Assembly: GCF_032118995.1 (NCBI RefSeq)
Contig: NC_092657.1
Coordinates: 431,891-495,890, forward strand
Length of the DNA: 64,000 nt
Direction: 5' to 3'
DNA from: Asterias amurensis
Lineage: Eukaryota; Echinodermata; Asteroidea; Forcipulatida; Asteriidae
The notes under the pieces are model-generated. The model was not told where the DNA came from. It searched no databases and saw only the letters and a list, made by a program, of their open reading frames with translations. Below, piece by piece: positions 12,501-22,499 of this stretch (positions are counted from its first letter, which is position 1; each line of letters starts with the position of its first letter). Position numbers and translations under genes: made by a program.

Positions 12501-13043
12501 CTTTTGGAAATTATAATATTGTAAAAAGAAGAGTTTATTCGTTTTGTAAAAATGTTATTTCTTAAGGAACCAACCCAAACCGTCGGCCCCGAAGTGGTAC
12601 TCGTACCTTGGACCAATTGGAGCAATTGTATTGTTCCATACCTAATATTCATCCGACTATAGATAATTATGTTCATATATTGACCACACTCTCTACCGTA
12701 GAGGGGTATGGTCAAAATTTGAAAATATCTAAATGCCATAATAATGAGTTAGCCCTTCTTCAAGGCAATGTATTAGGGATATACAAACATTATTAACTCA
12801 CATGAGGTTTTCTCTGATTTTATCCGGGTCTATGCCATTGATAATCCTTTGAGCAATCCCGGAGTCCGGTTCCTTCACCGCGTCTTGGTAGCTCTTGGGT
12901 GCCGTAGATTCACCAGTTGAAGGTACCTCTTCACCAGCTGCTGCCGGGGCAGTCACGTAATGTCCGAATACAATCCCAATCCCAAGTCCTACTGCTAGGA
13001 CAACTACAGCAGCTATTCCAACAAGAGTTCTGCTCTGTGCCAT
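522..13043 (-). CDS. Glutamate carboxypeptidase II-like (M28B) ectopeptidase, partial
   Basis: Type II membrane zinc carboxypeptidase of the FOLH1/NAALAD2 family. Exons (high to low): 13043-12802, 8552-8387, 7162-7016, 6349-6224, 5788-5608, 4849-4759, 4217-4119, 3501-3416, 2856-2737, 1916-1834, 1517-1454, 1091-1024, 616-522; all have GT..AG ends and consistent phase, giving ~522 of the family's ~750 residues. The start is the ATG at 13043 (A at -3, G at +4). Exon 1 encodes a short cytoplasmic tail and one TM segment (residues ~7-30). Later exons carry the protease-associated part ([32 protein letters not shown]) and the peptidase part: [16 protein letters not shown] (two zinc ligands H and D), SWGAEEHG (catalytic and zinc-binding E-E), YLNLDIA (zinc ligand D). 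The fifth ligand (His) lies off the left edge. The loop matching human Asn257 (LNLNGAGD in human) is shorter here (LMIGIGD) and lacks that Asn, so the substrate may not be the classical acetylated dipeptide. Family assignment is firm; the specific orthologue is not. Confidence 0.93.
1693..1740. repeat. Short perfect hairpin of the 'gcggtaacacc' family
   Basis: GATATAGAAAGGTTTGC (1693-1709) is followed by its exact reverse complement at 1724-1740, and by TATTTCCACCATGCAAAG. The same words recur at 5850-5870, 6108-6125, 38115-38175 and in the large foldback at 58.8 kb, so this is a small member of a dispersed inverted-repeat family. Confidence 0.8.
2100..2736 (-). repeat. Intronic tandem repeat containing donor-like copies
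   Basis: Diverged tandem units of about 60-115 bp fill the intron immediately 3' of the exon 2856-2737. On the gene strand the units carry a segment like AAGGATGGTCAGTTCAAATC, which matches the exon end plus the true GTCAGT donor at 2731-2736. The conceptual peptide [10 protein letters not shown] recurs four times in the frame continuing out of the exon. The array therefore seems to have grown from the exon/intron junction. Confidence 0.85.
3209..3404. mobile_element. MITE-like foldback element
   Basis: The ends are imperfect inverted repeats: AAGCCTGGTTCAAACTTC...TGCGAATG on the left and CATTCGCATTTGCAGGAAG..GAACTGGGCTT on the right, about 195 bp apart, with GACGTCA in both subterminal regions. 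There is no coding capacity. It lies in the intron between exons 3501-3416 and 2856-2737... immediately 5' of neither junction is disturbed. Confidence 0.65.
3530..3815 (+). repeat. Dispersed repeat beginning TTTGGTTTGCGGTAACACC
   Basis: Begins with the GGTTTGCGGTAACACCATG word and continues with TAGAGTTTG..AGAACTGTCTTGC and an internal CTACTCCCGGGGAGTAG palindrome. A related copy in the opposite sense ends near 55930-55985 (CTCTACCCGGCAAGTAGATG..ACCGCAAACC). Non-coding; intronic here. Confidence 0.55.
4375..4602 (-). repeat. Fragment of the ~380-bp TIR element family
   Basis: Contains the diagnostic words GAGAGCCGTTTCTCAC, a disrupting AATAATAATAG stretch, and the right terminus TTTTGAGTAATTACCAAAAGTGTCCAG. 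This matches the elements at 17711-18102 and 35611-35987, truncated and interrupted. Confidence 0.6.
4920..4972 (+). repeat. tRNA 3'-half-like scrap
   Basis: GGGTCTTGGGTTCAAGTCCC resembles a T-arm with a B-box, preceded by AACCCTCA. No matching 5' half is present, so this is best read as a SINE fragment. Confidence 0.35.
5253..5607 (-). repeat. Three tandem copies of an exon 3' half plus donor
   Basis: A ~118-bp unit is repeated three times directly downstream (gene strand) of the real exon 5788-5608. Each unit contains the 3' half of that exon (encoding [13 protein letters not shown] through GYPAIG), its GTAAGATTC donor, and a short spacer ending in CATTCATAG, which could act as an acceptor. 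Copies are nearly identical to each other and to the parent exon (for example one carries GGTG for GTTG in the Thr-Gln-Arg region). They are intronic duplicates, not extra coding exons, in the model given here. Confidence 0.9.
5883..6092 (+). mobile_element. LINE 3' relic (CR1/L2-type) with ATT tail
   Basis: The plus strand encodes [18 protein letters not shown], then [15 protein letters not shown], which resembles the C-terminal end of reverse-transcriptase ORFs of CR1/L2-type non-LTR retrotransposons. It is followed by an AT-rich 3' end with a TTATTATTATT tail. Only the last ~70 codons remain. It sits in the intron between exons 6349-6224 and 5788-5608 of the carboxypeptidase gene. Confidence 0.75.
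6401..6626. mobile_element. MITE with GGGTGCGTTCAATTAGCTTCC-type termini
   Basis: Left end GGGTGCCTTCGATCAGCTTC and right end GAAGCTAATTGGACGCACCC are inverted repeats. The interior (CCGGTCAGTCCCAAGTGCCC, GATCGTTCGATTAGCTCTTG) matches, in inverted orientation, the element at 63513-63697. The subfamily resembles hAT-type non-autonomous elements, but I see no clear target duplication. Confidence 0.8.
6720..6995 (-). mobile_element. tRNA-derived SINE-like repeat
   Basis: On the minus strand 6992-6905 resembles a degenerate tRNA: CTGCTCAGTTAGGTAGAGCAC is A-box-like and AGTTCAAGTCT is B-box-like, with a GTTAA centre suggestive of a tRNA-Asn origin. The adjoining body (AGAAGAGCCGATTTCTGATC, GTTTCGAGCAGTGTGCTCCG) looks like the non-tRNA part. 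A related tRNA-like scrap, GACCAACTGAGCTATCTATCGC, is at 33230-33251. It is not a functional tRNA: the stems are broken. Confidence 0.6.
7163..7720 (-). repeat. Tandem copies of an exon 5' half plus acceptor
   Basis: Upstream (gene strand) of exon 7162-7016 lie three further ~163-bp units and a terminal fragment near 7681-7720. Each full unit has the same acceptor context (TGTCTGTAG) and the first ~110 bases of the exon, encoding IELL(A/T)[12 protein letters not shown] and on to EDPDIL. The copies run into spacer sequence instead of the exon's 3' end, and several gain a stop just after the PDIL segment (for example DIL-stop at ~7213). They lack the real GTAAAG donor. Confidence 0.9.
7844..7903. 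mobile_element. Small hairpin element, perfect 22-bp arms
   Basis: AGGTGCATGCTGGTCTAGCT (plus AG) at the left is the exact reverse complement of the right arm ending at 7903, with a 16-base loop (CAATCAAGTTGGATCA). A second copy with one decayed arm lies at 24959-25014, sharing ACTAGCTAGACCAGCATGCA. Two copies with the same arms and related loops indicate a mobile family. Confidence 0.8.
9965..10193. repeat. Dispersed 'GGGCCC..GCTTAGC' repeat, copy 1
   Basis: Ends in TTCTATAAAATTGGGCCC and has subterminal AAGCTAAGCAAATC / CAATTTGCTTAGCATG inverted words. Related copies are at 27839-28203, 42590-42806, 55035-55212 and 56829-57000. These share the pattern 'tctatgaaattgggcc' and many GCTTAGC/GCTAAGC words in inverted arrangement, suggesting a TIR-type non-autonomous element. 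Confidence 0.5.
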
Positions 13044-13130
13044 TTTTACTTTATGTTGATTTCTAGCTTGTAGGCTAAGCGTGGACTGACTGCATGAGGT
13101 AGTCAACCTCCTGCTGCTAAACTAACTCAG

Positions 13131-13140
13131 TTATTTTATA
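13131..13140 (-). promoter_or_regulatory. TATA box candidate for the carboxypeptidase gene
   Basis: On the minus strand this reads TATAAAATAA, 88 bases upstream of the ATG at 13043. A start site ~30 bases downstream would give a 5' UTR of about 60 bases with no intervening ATG in frame that lacks the stop context. The position is inferred only from spacing. Confidence 0.5.
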
Positions 13141-14207
13141 CGCAGTTGTAAAGACACGTTATGAATATCTAATGCGGACCATACGGTTTTGAGAATAGTA
13201 CGATGGCCTCTAGTTACCAACTAATTCTAAAGCCCGTCCAGCAATACAAAAGTCAAGAACATTACAATAGTGTCCGTCATTAAACTATGAATTAATTTGT
13301 TCTTTTTTTACATTTTATAAACATTTTTTAAGTCGTAAAAAATCATCGGACGGTTTATTTTACTATACTTTTGGCAATAATAATGAAACCTTTGTGTCTC
13401 TTGCCAATTTTACATATTTATAAATATTTATTTTTTGTAAAATTTTTGCTGGTTAAGTTTATTTTTTGACTGGTGGGACGGTGGGGGTAATTCAAATTTT
13501 TACTCATTCTGCGTCATTGCTTTTTATTATCTTTCTGTAATTGTCTAATGTTCTTAATGTCTATAGATTTATTGTAAATAATTTTAGATTTTTAATAATG
13601 GCCAGGGATATTATTTGAATTGAAGGCCTTCGGGATAAAGCTTTTTTGTAAACTTGTTTTTATTCCAGGCATATGTCCCTGGCTTTTGTTTTGCTGGATT
13701 GTGTTTGTATTTTTTTAAGTGTTTTTATGCCGAATAAATAAATAAAAAATAAAATAAAAAACATACAGCGCCAACAAACAACAATTAACAACCAAACAAA
13801 ACAATATACAAAATACCCCAAAACAAAAACAAAACAACAATAACAATCAAGCTGTGAACGTGCTATCCACCCTCCCCACCCATAGTGAATTTTAGCCCAG
13901 TTTCATTCACCACGTATTATATATCAATTTCTCGGTCCGCATATTTTGCGGTTGTACTTCTCGGACACCGTTGTATTTTAGCAAAATAATTCTTCCACAA
14001 GCTCTGGCAAATATTGAGCCAGGAGTTTATAAGTCAAGGCCTGATACACACTGTTATAATGCTGAATCAGCATTGAGGCTTAACTTCAATTCGTTATTGA
14101 TTTAAGGTCAACTGGTGGTTCTGATATCATAAAAGCTGCTGTTGAATTGGTCTTATACAACCAAGCATGTGTGTTTAACACCCATAGTCAATATGTGTGA
14201 TTTGAAC

Positions 14208-15530
14208 CCTTAAAAGTAAGAAGAAGTGGTTATAAGCGTCTTTGGTTACAGCATAATGGCCATTGACGTCACTAGGTTCTTTTCAGGACTCGGGAGTCTC
14301 GGGAATACTCGGAAGTATCCGGGGGGTACTCGTGAGTACTGGTGGGTACTCGGTACTCGGTTTTTAGTCTGGACTCTCCAAACGATGTTCGAAAAATACT
14401 CTTGTGGGAGGGGTTTCAAAAATAAGCTGGACAAAACAACCAGTCAAAATGGAAAAGAAACGTGTGATATGAAATAAAATGTTAAAAACTTTGTACAAAA
14501 ACAACAACAAAATAATCTAACTAAATAAAACCATACATCATTACTGTACGTAATGGATAGCTTAAGCATTTTTGTACTCGATTTGTTTAGAAAGAGTTTA
14601 TTAAAATAAAAATCATTCTGTCAGCCAGTACGCTGTATTAAAAGATTTGTACAAGTTTAAAATACATTGCATTTATTATAGTAAAAAGAGAAAAAAACAA
14701 ATCACCATCACACCAAGAAGTTCAGAAAATTTTATCAAAAGCATCGGAACAGAACAAAAATGTGCCAGACCCTACTTAGCGCACATTATAGAGAACAGTT
14801 ATTAACCTAAGTCTGCTGCCACCTATAACCGTCTCTGAAGTCTCCCATTGACATACCCTGACCATCTTACGTCACACTTCGAGGCTCGTGAATAAAGACA
14901 GGAGCCCATTCTCCCATTGACCATTCTCGAAAACAGCCAAGACTCCCAGATTGCCCCATTAAAGTAAGGGAACGTGGTTAAAGCGATCTTTGGCTATGGT
15001 AAATGACGTCACGTTCTACCTTGACTCGGTCTCTAGAGAACTCGGGAATACTCGGGAGTACTTGAGTACTCGGGAACACTCGGGAGTACTTGAGTACTCG
15101 GGAACACTCGGGAGTACCTACTCGGGGGTATATCTCGGTACTCGGATTTGAGTCTGGACTCCAAACGATGTAGGAGGAGGGGTTTCAAGATAAGAAATAA
15201 AGCAACAAAACTATGGGTAAAAAAAATGAAAACTGTGTTTATTTTATGACCGTTATTAATAATAATACCAGCTCTTCTACAACCCAATTCCAAAATGACC
15301 ATTGTGCTTCACACACAAACAAAAAACAACAACCGTTATAGAAAAGAAAGTTGTTGCATGGAATGAAATGTTAAAAACATTGTAAAAAAATAATAACTAT
15401 AATAAAACCATACCTTAATACTGTACAATGAAAAGTTAGCAATTTACATTTAAAGGTAAAAAAAAGACACAAATAAATCACTAACACACCAAGAAAGAAG
15501 TTTATACAAAAGCAGCGGAACAAAAAAATA
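14208..15530. repeat. Tandem duplication (~0.75 kb period) with ACTCGGGAGT arrays
   Basis: Segment 14208-14770 is repeated in diverged form at 14953-15530. Shared landmarks in the same order are: AAGTAAG..GTGGTTA, TGACGTCAC, an ACTCGGGA(G/A)TACT-type array, GGTACTCGG, AGTCTGGACTC..CCAAACGATGT, GAGGGGTTTCAA, ATGAAAT(A)AAATGTTAAAAAC, ATAAAACCATAC, and CACACCAAGAA. The second copy has a longer array of ~10-bp ACTCGGGAGT palindromic units (15040-15125). Confidence 0.8.
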
Positions 15531-16083
15531 GAATTGCGGGTTTTAATTGTTTTTTTTTAAACACTGCTTTCACCATTCCTTTTGTTCTATTCACTCAATT
15601 TATCTATTTAATGAAACTATAATTAAAATATAGTTTATATATTTAACGTAAGGCTTTGTCTTTGACTTTTTATTTGGTGATGAGTTATAACTAAATAAAA
15701 ATAAACAAATAAAAAACGTTCCACCACTTATGTCACGTGGCATGCCAATCTCTCTAGTAAAACGACAGATGCTACTCATAATTACGTTTATGAATCTGAT
15801 TACAATTAAATTTAATTACAAAACCAGCATGATTATCGTTATTCGCATACATTATACAAAAATTTGTTTTATTGGCTAGCCGTTAGCCAGAGCCGTAAGT
15901 CGGACTCTATGCTGAAGCCGTGATTTCCAAAAGGCACAATTAATCGTCTGCCTCAGAACTAAAAGGTAAGTAGTGCAATTTGTCTTGGTAGGATTCTTTT
16001 TGCATATTTTGGAGCTCCTGGTACCGGGTTTTATTAATCAAAAGTAGTATTCAAAAGACTTTGTTTGATAAGCCAAACATTCG

Positions 16084-16089
16084 TTTATT
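16084..16089 (-). terminator. AATAAA polyadenylation signal of CD225 gene 1
   Basis: TTTATT on the plus strand reads AATAAA on the minus strand, 91 bases past the stop at 16180. Another AATAAA lies at 16030-16035. Confidence 0.5.
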
Positions 16090-16179
16090 TTGATCTCCTT
16101 TTTCAAACTTTTATGCATTTTTCGTTACAAATATAAAATTGTCATTGGTGACCTTATGATAGTACTAAGCAGACTAAAT

Positions 16180-19100
16180 CTAGTAGCTATAGAGATATGA
16201 AAAGATGAACAAATAGTAGACAATGAGGAAACCAGCAGTGCAGACGTACGTGAGAATGCCGCACACCAGCGCTATAGTGGCCCATTTCTTTGCTTCTTGG
16301 GAGTTGCGAACAGCGCCCTCATTGTCACCAGCGTGCCAGCGATTCTTTGTCTGAAGAAATAAAAGAGAGAATACAAAATTACAAACCAAATAAATAAATA
16401 AATAAACAGATTGTTTTCTAAGCATGATTTCCTAAAAGGGTAGACCAAAGAGCTCATTTTAAAGACACTGGACACCTTTGGTAATGGTCAAAGTCCAGTA
16501 CATGTATTTCCATTTGAAGTGTTTGTTCGTGTTATGATTTAAACTATTTATAATCTAAACTTATAATTCTCAGGTTATTAGGTTTCAAGTTTTTATTGGA
16601 ATTTCTTTTGTATAAACCATATATGCCGATTTTTATTTTAAATAAGCAAACTATAACAAACATTATTGATTTGCTTTTCTTCAAAATTAGAGCACCATTG
16701 TCATTCTGACGTACCTTCACCCACATTGCAAAAGTACTACACCATATTAGCTAAACATTTTCATAAAACTGTATCTGACAGGCTCATTGTCAGCGCTAGA
16801 GTAGAAAGCAACTCACCTCGGATGCCTTCATGATTGCCACAATGCCGCATGGTAGACAGCAACAGAAAGTCACAAAGATAGCGAATATCAAGTAATCATT
16901 CGGCATAGGGCCCGTGGGTTGACGGACGATGACGGTCGATCCTGGAGGTTGTGCCTGTAACAACAAACAATCATGTCAGTCATCTACTTTTGACGTCATT
17001 GATGCCCCTAGGAATCAGCATAAGGTCCCAATCGAAACTAGTACTCGATTTCACACATAGGAAGTTGATCTTAAATGTATGTATCAAACTTTGAGACGAA
17101 AGGTGGCACAGACTCGGCAGATAACCATCGGTGCACAACCAAGAAATGGATTAACCTTGTAAGTCTGCTGCCACCTAGCGTTCCAAAAGTGCCTCATTGC
17201 TGGTCAGTTCATTTGCATTCATATCATAAGATGGACCATATCATTCATTATAATACATAGGAGCATTAGCTTACCGTGTATACCCCTACTGGTTGCACGC
17301 CTGGGGGGTATGCTGCTTGCACGCCTGGAGGGTAGGCTTGCTGCTGGCCTTGTGGATATGGCTGCTGTGGGTACTGCTGAGGCTGAAACACAAAAATAGA
17401 AAATAATATTAGAAGGGTAGAAAACATTAGTGGATACATATAAATGACGTTGAGACTACAACACAGGAATATTATAATAGTTGACTGAACGGATTTCAAA
17501 ACGGGTACTGAGTACGTACCTGGGTAGGGGGAATGTACGCTGGTGGTTGGTCGGTTGTGCCAGGTTCGTAAACACCGGGACCTGACTGATCATACGCTGG
17601 TGGTTCTGTATTAAAAAGTAGAGAGGACATTTGTGACGACACAAGTAGGAATTTGTGCAAAAAATGCAAAACATGGTATAGTTTTATAAGTGTTGTAATA
17701 AGGTATCATCTGTGGACACTATTGATTGGTAATTGTCAAAGACTACATGAGTCTTCACGGTTGGTTTATCTCAACATAATTTATGCAAAAAATAACAAAC
17801 CTGTGAAAATTTGAGCTTAGTCGGTCGTCGAAGTTGCGAGACAATAATGAAAGAAAAACACCCTTGTCATACGAAGTTGTGTGCTTTCTGATGCTTGATT
17901 TCGAGATCTCAAATTCTAAGCTTGAGGTCTCGAAATCAAATTCGTGGAAAATTACTTCTTTCTCGAAAACTACTTCACTTCAGAGGGAGCTGTTTCTTAC
18001 AGTGTTTTATACTATCAACCTCTCCCCATTACTCGTAATCAAGAAAGGTTTTACGATGATAATTGTTTTGAGTAATTACCAATAGTGTCCACTGCCTTTA
18101 AGCTTCTATACTATTAAAAGCGTAACCTGCGCCATCTTGGATTGAAAATTAGAAGGTCCAGTGGTATGGCATCCTTGTGGAATCCAACACGGTTGTTTGT
18201 GTGGAATTCAATACGTTTGTGTGGTTTTAGACGTCGGGTTGCAAGTCTGCAAAACCCGGATCCAAACTCGCACTTACAAGTCATGTGATTGGAGGAAGTT
18301 TGGGCGGCGACCGTGCGTCAACCACTGGTCGATGTTGTTACCAGACTTCCTAGAAATCTTTCTGACAGGCCACTCATTGGACAGTGTTTCGCAGATGGTG
18401 CTCCGGATTGGTTCATTCATTGCCCCTTGAACGCCCACCCGCCATTCGATCCGCCCTTTTTGGTCAGGTTACTTTCGTGTTGTACTAAGCATGGTTCTCC
18501 GGATTGGTTCATTCATTGCCGCGCAGGGTCGAAAGGGTCGAAGAGGCTGGGTGCCAGGACAAATCCGAAACCAATCTCACGAATTTGACCGAATTTGCAT
18601 TGAATGGATTAAGTACCGTAGATTGATGTTTCGCAGGTGACCATGTGTCAACCACTGGTCGACGTTGTTATCAGACTTCCTAGAAATGCTTCTGCGGGTG
18701 ACTCATTTGTTGAAAAGATTAAATGGAGAATATTTATAAAAAAGCATTCACTTCCAAACGGCATGAGAATTATCATGATGAACAAGGATGGGATCAAACG
18801 GAAGCTTAATAATTTGGAAACATTGGGTAGGGCCGGCTATAGGTTGGAAGGTGTCTAAGGGAACTTTACAGTTAATAACATTTTGGGGGTGGGGGGGGGG
18901 GCCTTACACAAAGAGCCATTCTGGTCAGTGTATTGTGAGTGGTGTGTTGTCTGGTTTGAGACAGGCCACCTGTTGCTTGGTGAAGAAGGTCGCCGTGTGA
19001 CCACTTTAGGTTGACAGTGGGTGGCGACCTTGGACCTTTTGCCAGTAAACTCAAATGGGTACATGAATACCGTTTTAGAATACGGTCTGTTCATGGAGGT

Positions 19101-21727
19101 ATAATGTTGCAGTTTCAGAGTTTAACCATGGCGGTAGAATTGTGAAACCATTCCTTACTCTATGGTGAAACTTATACACACACGTCAAAGGCTGTTTTGA
19201 AGCTGTAAAAAAAGAACTTTGCTTTGCATTTGGTCAAAGTTGTTAAGCAAAACGACATTAAGTTTCCTTTTGAATAAGTCCATTCACAAAATTGGTTAGA
19301 GCAGTGTGTCGGTCAGGTCTCAGAATGTACATTTTGCCAAATCCATTATGAAGATTAATTTAGTCATCGGCCCGTCGGGTTGGTTACTGATGGAGATAAT
19401 ATTAACAAAAGAGACCTCGTGCGGCTGAATGGGGTACATTTTTAGGAGTTTGTCTATTGACCCAAACTGGACGTAACAAACCCTAAACATGACTTGACAT
19501 GCTTTCTGAAAGTGAAATAAGTTAGAGAAAATTAAGGAGTGGGGACGAGTTTATCGTTTTTATTTAGTTTGTACGATATAGGGTTCCAGAGATATGGGAT
19601 GTATGGAGGTTTGTTCCTAGAGCAGCGTGAACATGAACGCGGTCAGAAATTGTGTCGTTTGTCGTTCAAATTTCGCGAGATGCAATAAGCCCAAAGTGAC
19701 AATAAAACAAAACCAGACCTGCCAAGTCTCACGCATTAGGCGTGAGACTCACGCACTTGGGCTCTGTCTCACGCTCACACGCACATCAACCATTATTGGG
19801 GCGAGATCGGGAAACAAAATTAACGACATTTTTTGTACAAAATTTGTACAAACAGAGCGCAAAATTGCAGATTGCGCACGCGTTTGCTCATCCAGTAGGT
19901 TCAGCTCAAATTCGGCAGAGCGCAAAACGCTTATTGCGCACAAGTTTGTTCCGATTCTTTTAGCAATTTCGTTGAAATGCGCTCCACTAGCGAAGACACA
20001 ACAGGCAGAAGAAGTGAGCGATTGATTTTGGACATCATTTTTAGTCTATTTTTTTCAAGTTTGGAAGGATATAATCTGACACAATCGAACCTCCACATTA
20101 ACCATCAACATCTCCTGTGTGTACCTCAAGTGAGTTTTAATTATTCTGAGGAGGCTTTTGATGCATTTTGAAACACTTTTTGTCCACAATTAAATTTCAC
20201 ATTGTTTTATTTATTTATAAAAAAAAAAAAATAAAAAAAAAAGGTTGGGCGGCGATTTAAAAAGGCCTTCTTAAACTGGCAATTTTTTTTCCGGGGGGAT
20301 GGGGGTTGAGCTTTGAAAAATCTCACACATAGCTAGCCTCTGGACTTGGCATCTCTGCCTGCAAAACACTTTTTTGACGTTCACGTTAAGTGCTCCCGTT
20401 ATACATGCAGCCTATTGACCAGAAAGTTTACAAGACCAATTCAGATGAGAATAAACTAAAAAGAGGCCTACGCTCTTACCACCCCCACCCCCCCCCCCCC
20501 GAAAAAAAACAGTAGATAAATTAGATTTGTGGCACACAGCATGTTCCAAAAACACGCTTTACTTATAGTGCTGTAGCAACGCTATGTATCGTGGGACGTA
20601 AAAATGTCATTTTTGACGATGTTTTTTAAAAAGGAAATGCAAGCATTATGAATGTATATTGAGTGTGTGGAGAAAGTTTTGGTAGTGTAGTACAAAAGAA
20701 ACTTTAGTTATTGCTGGCTAACGGTCAGTTTCACCTATCAACGCTGATTTGAAAAACGTGTAACGTTAGGGAGGCCCAACATATTAGACCCCTATAAGGA
20801 TCACGGGGGAGCCTTATAGTTTCTAGATGCATAAGGTACGTTGTCTAACCCAAAACGAGGTGGGTACAGCCACTGCAAGTAGTGGTGGACGTGCGAAATA
20901 GCTTCATTTTGGGTTAGAATTATGACGCCATGCATAAATATTGAGAGAGGCGTATAACACTCTCACCCACATTTCGAAATATTTGTGTGAAGGATTTTTA
21001 TATCCTAGCGGGGTGCCGCGCGAAGCGCGGCATCCCGCTAGTACTTATTATAGCTTTAAATATATATGATGCGTCATCATATGGAGGAAGTATAACAGTT
21101 CATATTCCTGAGAAAGTCTACAGTAGAAAGTTAACGGTTGCGGGTTTAAAGCCCGGACGCAGCCAATATCCGTCACGCATGACACAGAGTTTATACATCA
21201 CGTAGATACAATAATGCAATGTGGTGAAAACGGGTGAATAATAAACAATTAAACATTATTATTTAAGTCAAAAACAGTCAAGATCAGGTCTAAAAAATAA
21301 ATAAGCAGTAAATGGAGTATGGGGCTATTTTGACGAGCAGAATTTCTTGTAAAAACAGCCAGAAAGAGAAACAGACAAACAAACAGACAAACAAGAAACA
21401 AATGACAAACTAACATAAAAAAGACAGCTACTCTGACACAAGGCTAATCAGGGGGATAACTTTCCGTATGGCGCCACCACTTTTTCACTCATTTTTACAA
21501 AAAGGGATAGCTCATTGATTAGATAGGCCTACTTTACTATTTCATATTGAATGAAAAAGTGATGGCGCCATACGGAGATTTTTTCCAATAAATGTAGGTA
21601 ACAGGGATTGAGACTAAAATTAATATCATTGAATGGCTTTGAATCATTATGCTCTATACAATATTTTAACCAGTTATTATACTACAAGGGCAATAAGCAC
21701 TGTGTATACAGTACCTTGTTTCTCCAT
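16180..21727 (-). CDS. CD225/dispanin (PRRT1-like) membrane protein, 171 aa
   Basis: Five coding exons: 21727-21715 (13 bp, MEKQ), 17605-17520, 17382-17275, 16954-16817, 16350-16180; junctions are GT..AG and phases agree. The N-terminal ~80 residues are Pro/Gln/Tyr-rich with PPAYD and PPAYI (WW-domain-type PPxY) and two AYPPGVQ units. The C-terminal CD225 domain begins at PNDYLIFAIFVTFCCCLPCG, a membrane-embedded segment with clustered cysteines typical of S-palmitoylated CD225 proteins. The cytosolic loop NEGAVRNSQEAKKW matches the family's conserved 'GD..GA...S..AKK' stretch, and a TM segment (ATIALVCGILTYVCTAGFLI) follows. The protein ends in a short aromatic tail. Family members act at membranes (vesicle traffic, receptor partners, fusion control); no specific role can be given. 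It is the likely paralogue of the gene at 26318-35101. Intron 1 is 4.1 kb and repeat-filled. Confidence 0.9.
17711..18102. mobile_element. ~390-bp TIR element (dispersed family), intron 1 copy
   Basis: Left end TGGACACTATTGATTGGTAA and right end GAGTAATTACCAATAGTGTC, then CACTGCCTTTAA, are inverted repeats. The interior has an inverted pair TTCGAGATCTCAAATTC / CTTGAGGTCTCGAAATC and CAGAGGGAGCTGTTTCTTAC. Related copies are at 4375-4602 (fragment), 29404-30809 (split by an LTR), 35611-35987, and scraps near 16465 and 31150-31200. No ORF. Confidence 0.75.
20990..21045 (+). mobile_element. GC-rich hairpin followed by CTAGT, Helitron-like 3' end
   Basis: TAGCGGGGTGCCGCGC, loop GAA, GCGCGGCATCCCGCTA (21006-21040) forms a 16-bp stem with one mismatch, immediately followed by CTAG|T (21038-21042). 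Helitrons end in CTRR preceded by a short GC hairpin and insert before T, so this fits, although here the CTAG overlaps the stem base. It stands out sharply from the AT-rich intron. The upstream 20760-20990 segment may be part of the element. Confidence 0.4.
21474..21575. mobile_element. Foldback element, CCGTATGGCGCCA termini
   Basis: CCGTATGGCGCCACCACTTT at the left pairs with AAAGTGATGGCGCCATACGG at the right; the arms are ~24 bp with one mismatch and enclose ~55 bp. It lies 140 bp inside intron 1 from the 13-bp first coding exon of CD225 gene 1. Confidence 0.75.
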
Positions 21728-22401
21728 GGTCAAACCGCCGCAGTAGACAGTACCAGTTCCAAAATGTAGCACTGACTAGTCAGACTTCAACCACCTCTTT
21801 AACAGTTCCAGATTCCCTTCTGTTCAGTTCAATAACAAACACTTATTCTGGAATTTTAGGCTCAAAGTATTTGCTGTGATGTGTAGTTCTACGGGGAGGA
21901 GAGTCTTTTTGTGACGCACTAGTATTTCGGCTTCACCATAACACACGTCATTCCGTGTGAATGAGCGCGCCCAACCTTAGACATAATTAACATAACAATA
22001 ACCTTTGCACTCATCGTTCAATTGTGTCAACAGACTAGGAATTTAAACTTGCCATAGTCGATTCAGGTCTTTTCGATTCTCGTAGTGGAGAAGTCATGAG
22101 TTGAAAGCCCGCTCCAATGCAAGACTGATTCAATTCTTTCTCATGTCAGACATAATCGATTTAATCATCCTCTTATATCATTCATACAAGTCACCGCTGC
22201 AGCGCCCGATGTTATATATATGAACCGTTGTAAATAGCCAATTATTATTTATAAATAATACATTTTAGCACTCCCATACTTGTTTATTTTCTTGCGTGTG
22301 TGATTCAGCCGCCTTTATTAATGTAGTGAATGAGTGAAAATGGCGGTTTATAAAGCTTGACCGGTTGCTACAGCGCATGTCACATCATCACGTCTGACTG
22401 T

Positions 22402-22428
22402 TGACGTCACAGTCATAAATATGCAAAT
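22402..22428. promoter_or_regulatory. CRE and octamer motifs upstream of CD225 gene 1
   Basis: A full CRE palindrome TGACGTCA (22402-22409) is followed by an octamer motif ATGCAAAT (22421-22428), about 675 bp upstream of the start codon at 21727. Motif matches only; GACGTCA words are common in repeats here, which lowers the weight. Confidence 0.3.
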
Positions 22429-22499
22429 CACGTCATCTTAAGTATTAACAAAAACAGACAAAATCACAAAATAAAGAAGCACAACAATAACCAAACAAC

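Larger units (their letters stand above)
13200..16179. other. Intergenic region between carboxypeptidase promoter and CD225 gene 1
   Basis: No exon with supported splice sites or family resemblance was seen. It holds a retroposon-like 3' end near 13600-13760 (ending GCCGAATAAATAAATAAA, plus strand), the 14.2-15.5 kb tandem duplication, and AT-rich sequence. The AATAAA signal at 16084-16089 (minus) belongs to the next gene. Confidence 0.7.

Noticed and set aside
12798-13106. Start of the carboxypeptidase at 13106
   Set aside because: The upstream in-frame codon there is TTG; the first ATG in frame with good context is at 13043.
19627-20025. 132-codon plus-strand frame
   Set aside because: Composition matches a dispersed 'gtctcacgc' repeat (TCTCACGCATTAGGCGTGAG palindrome near 19728); no domain resemblance.
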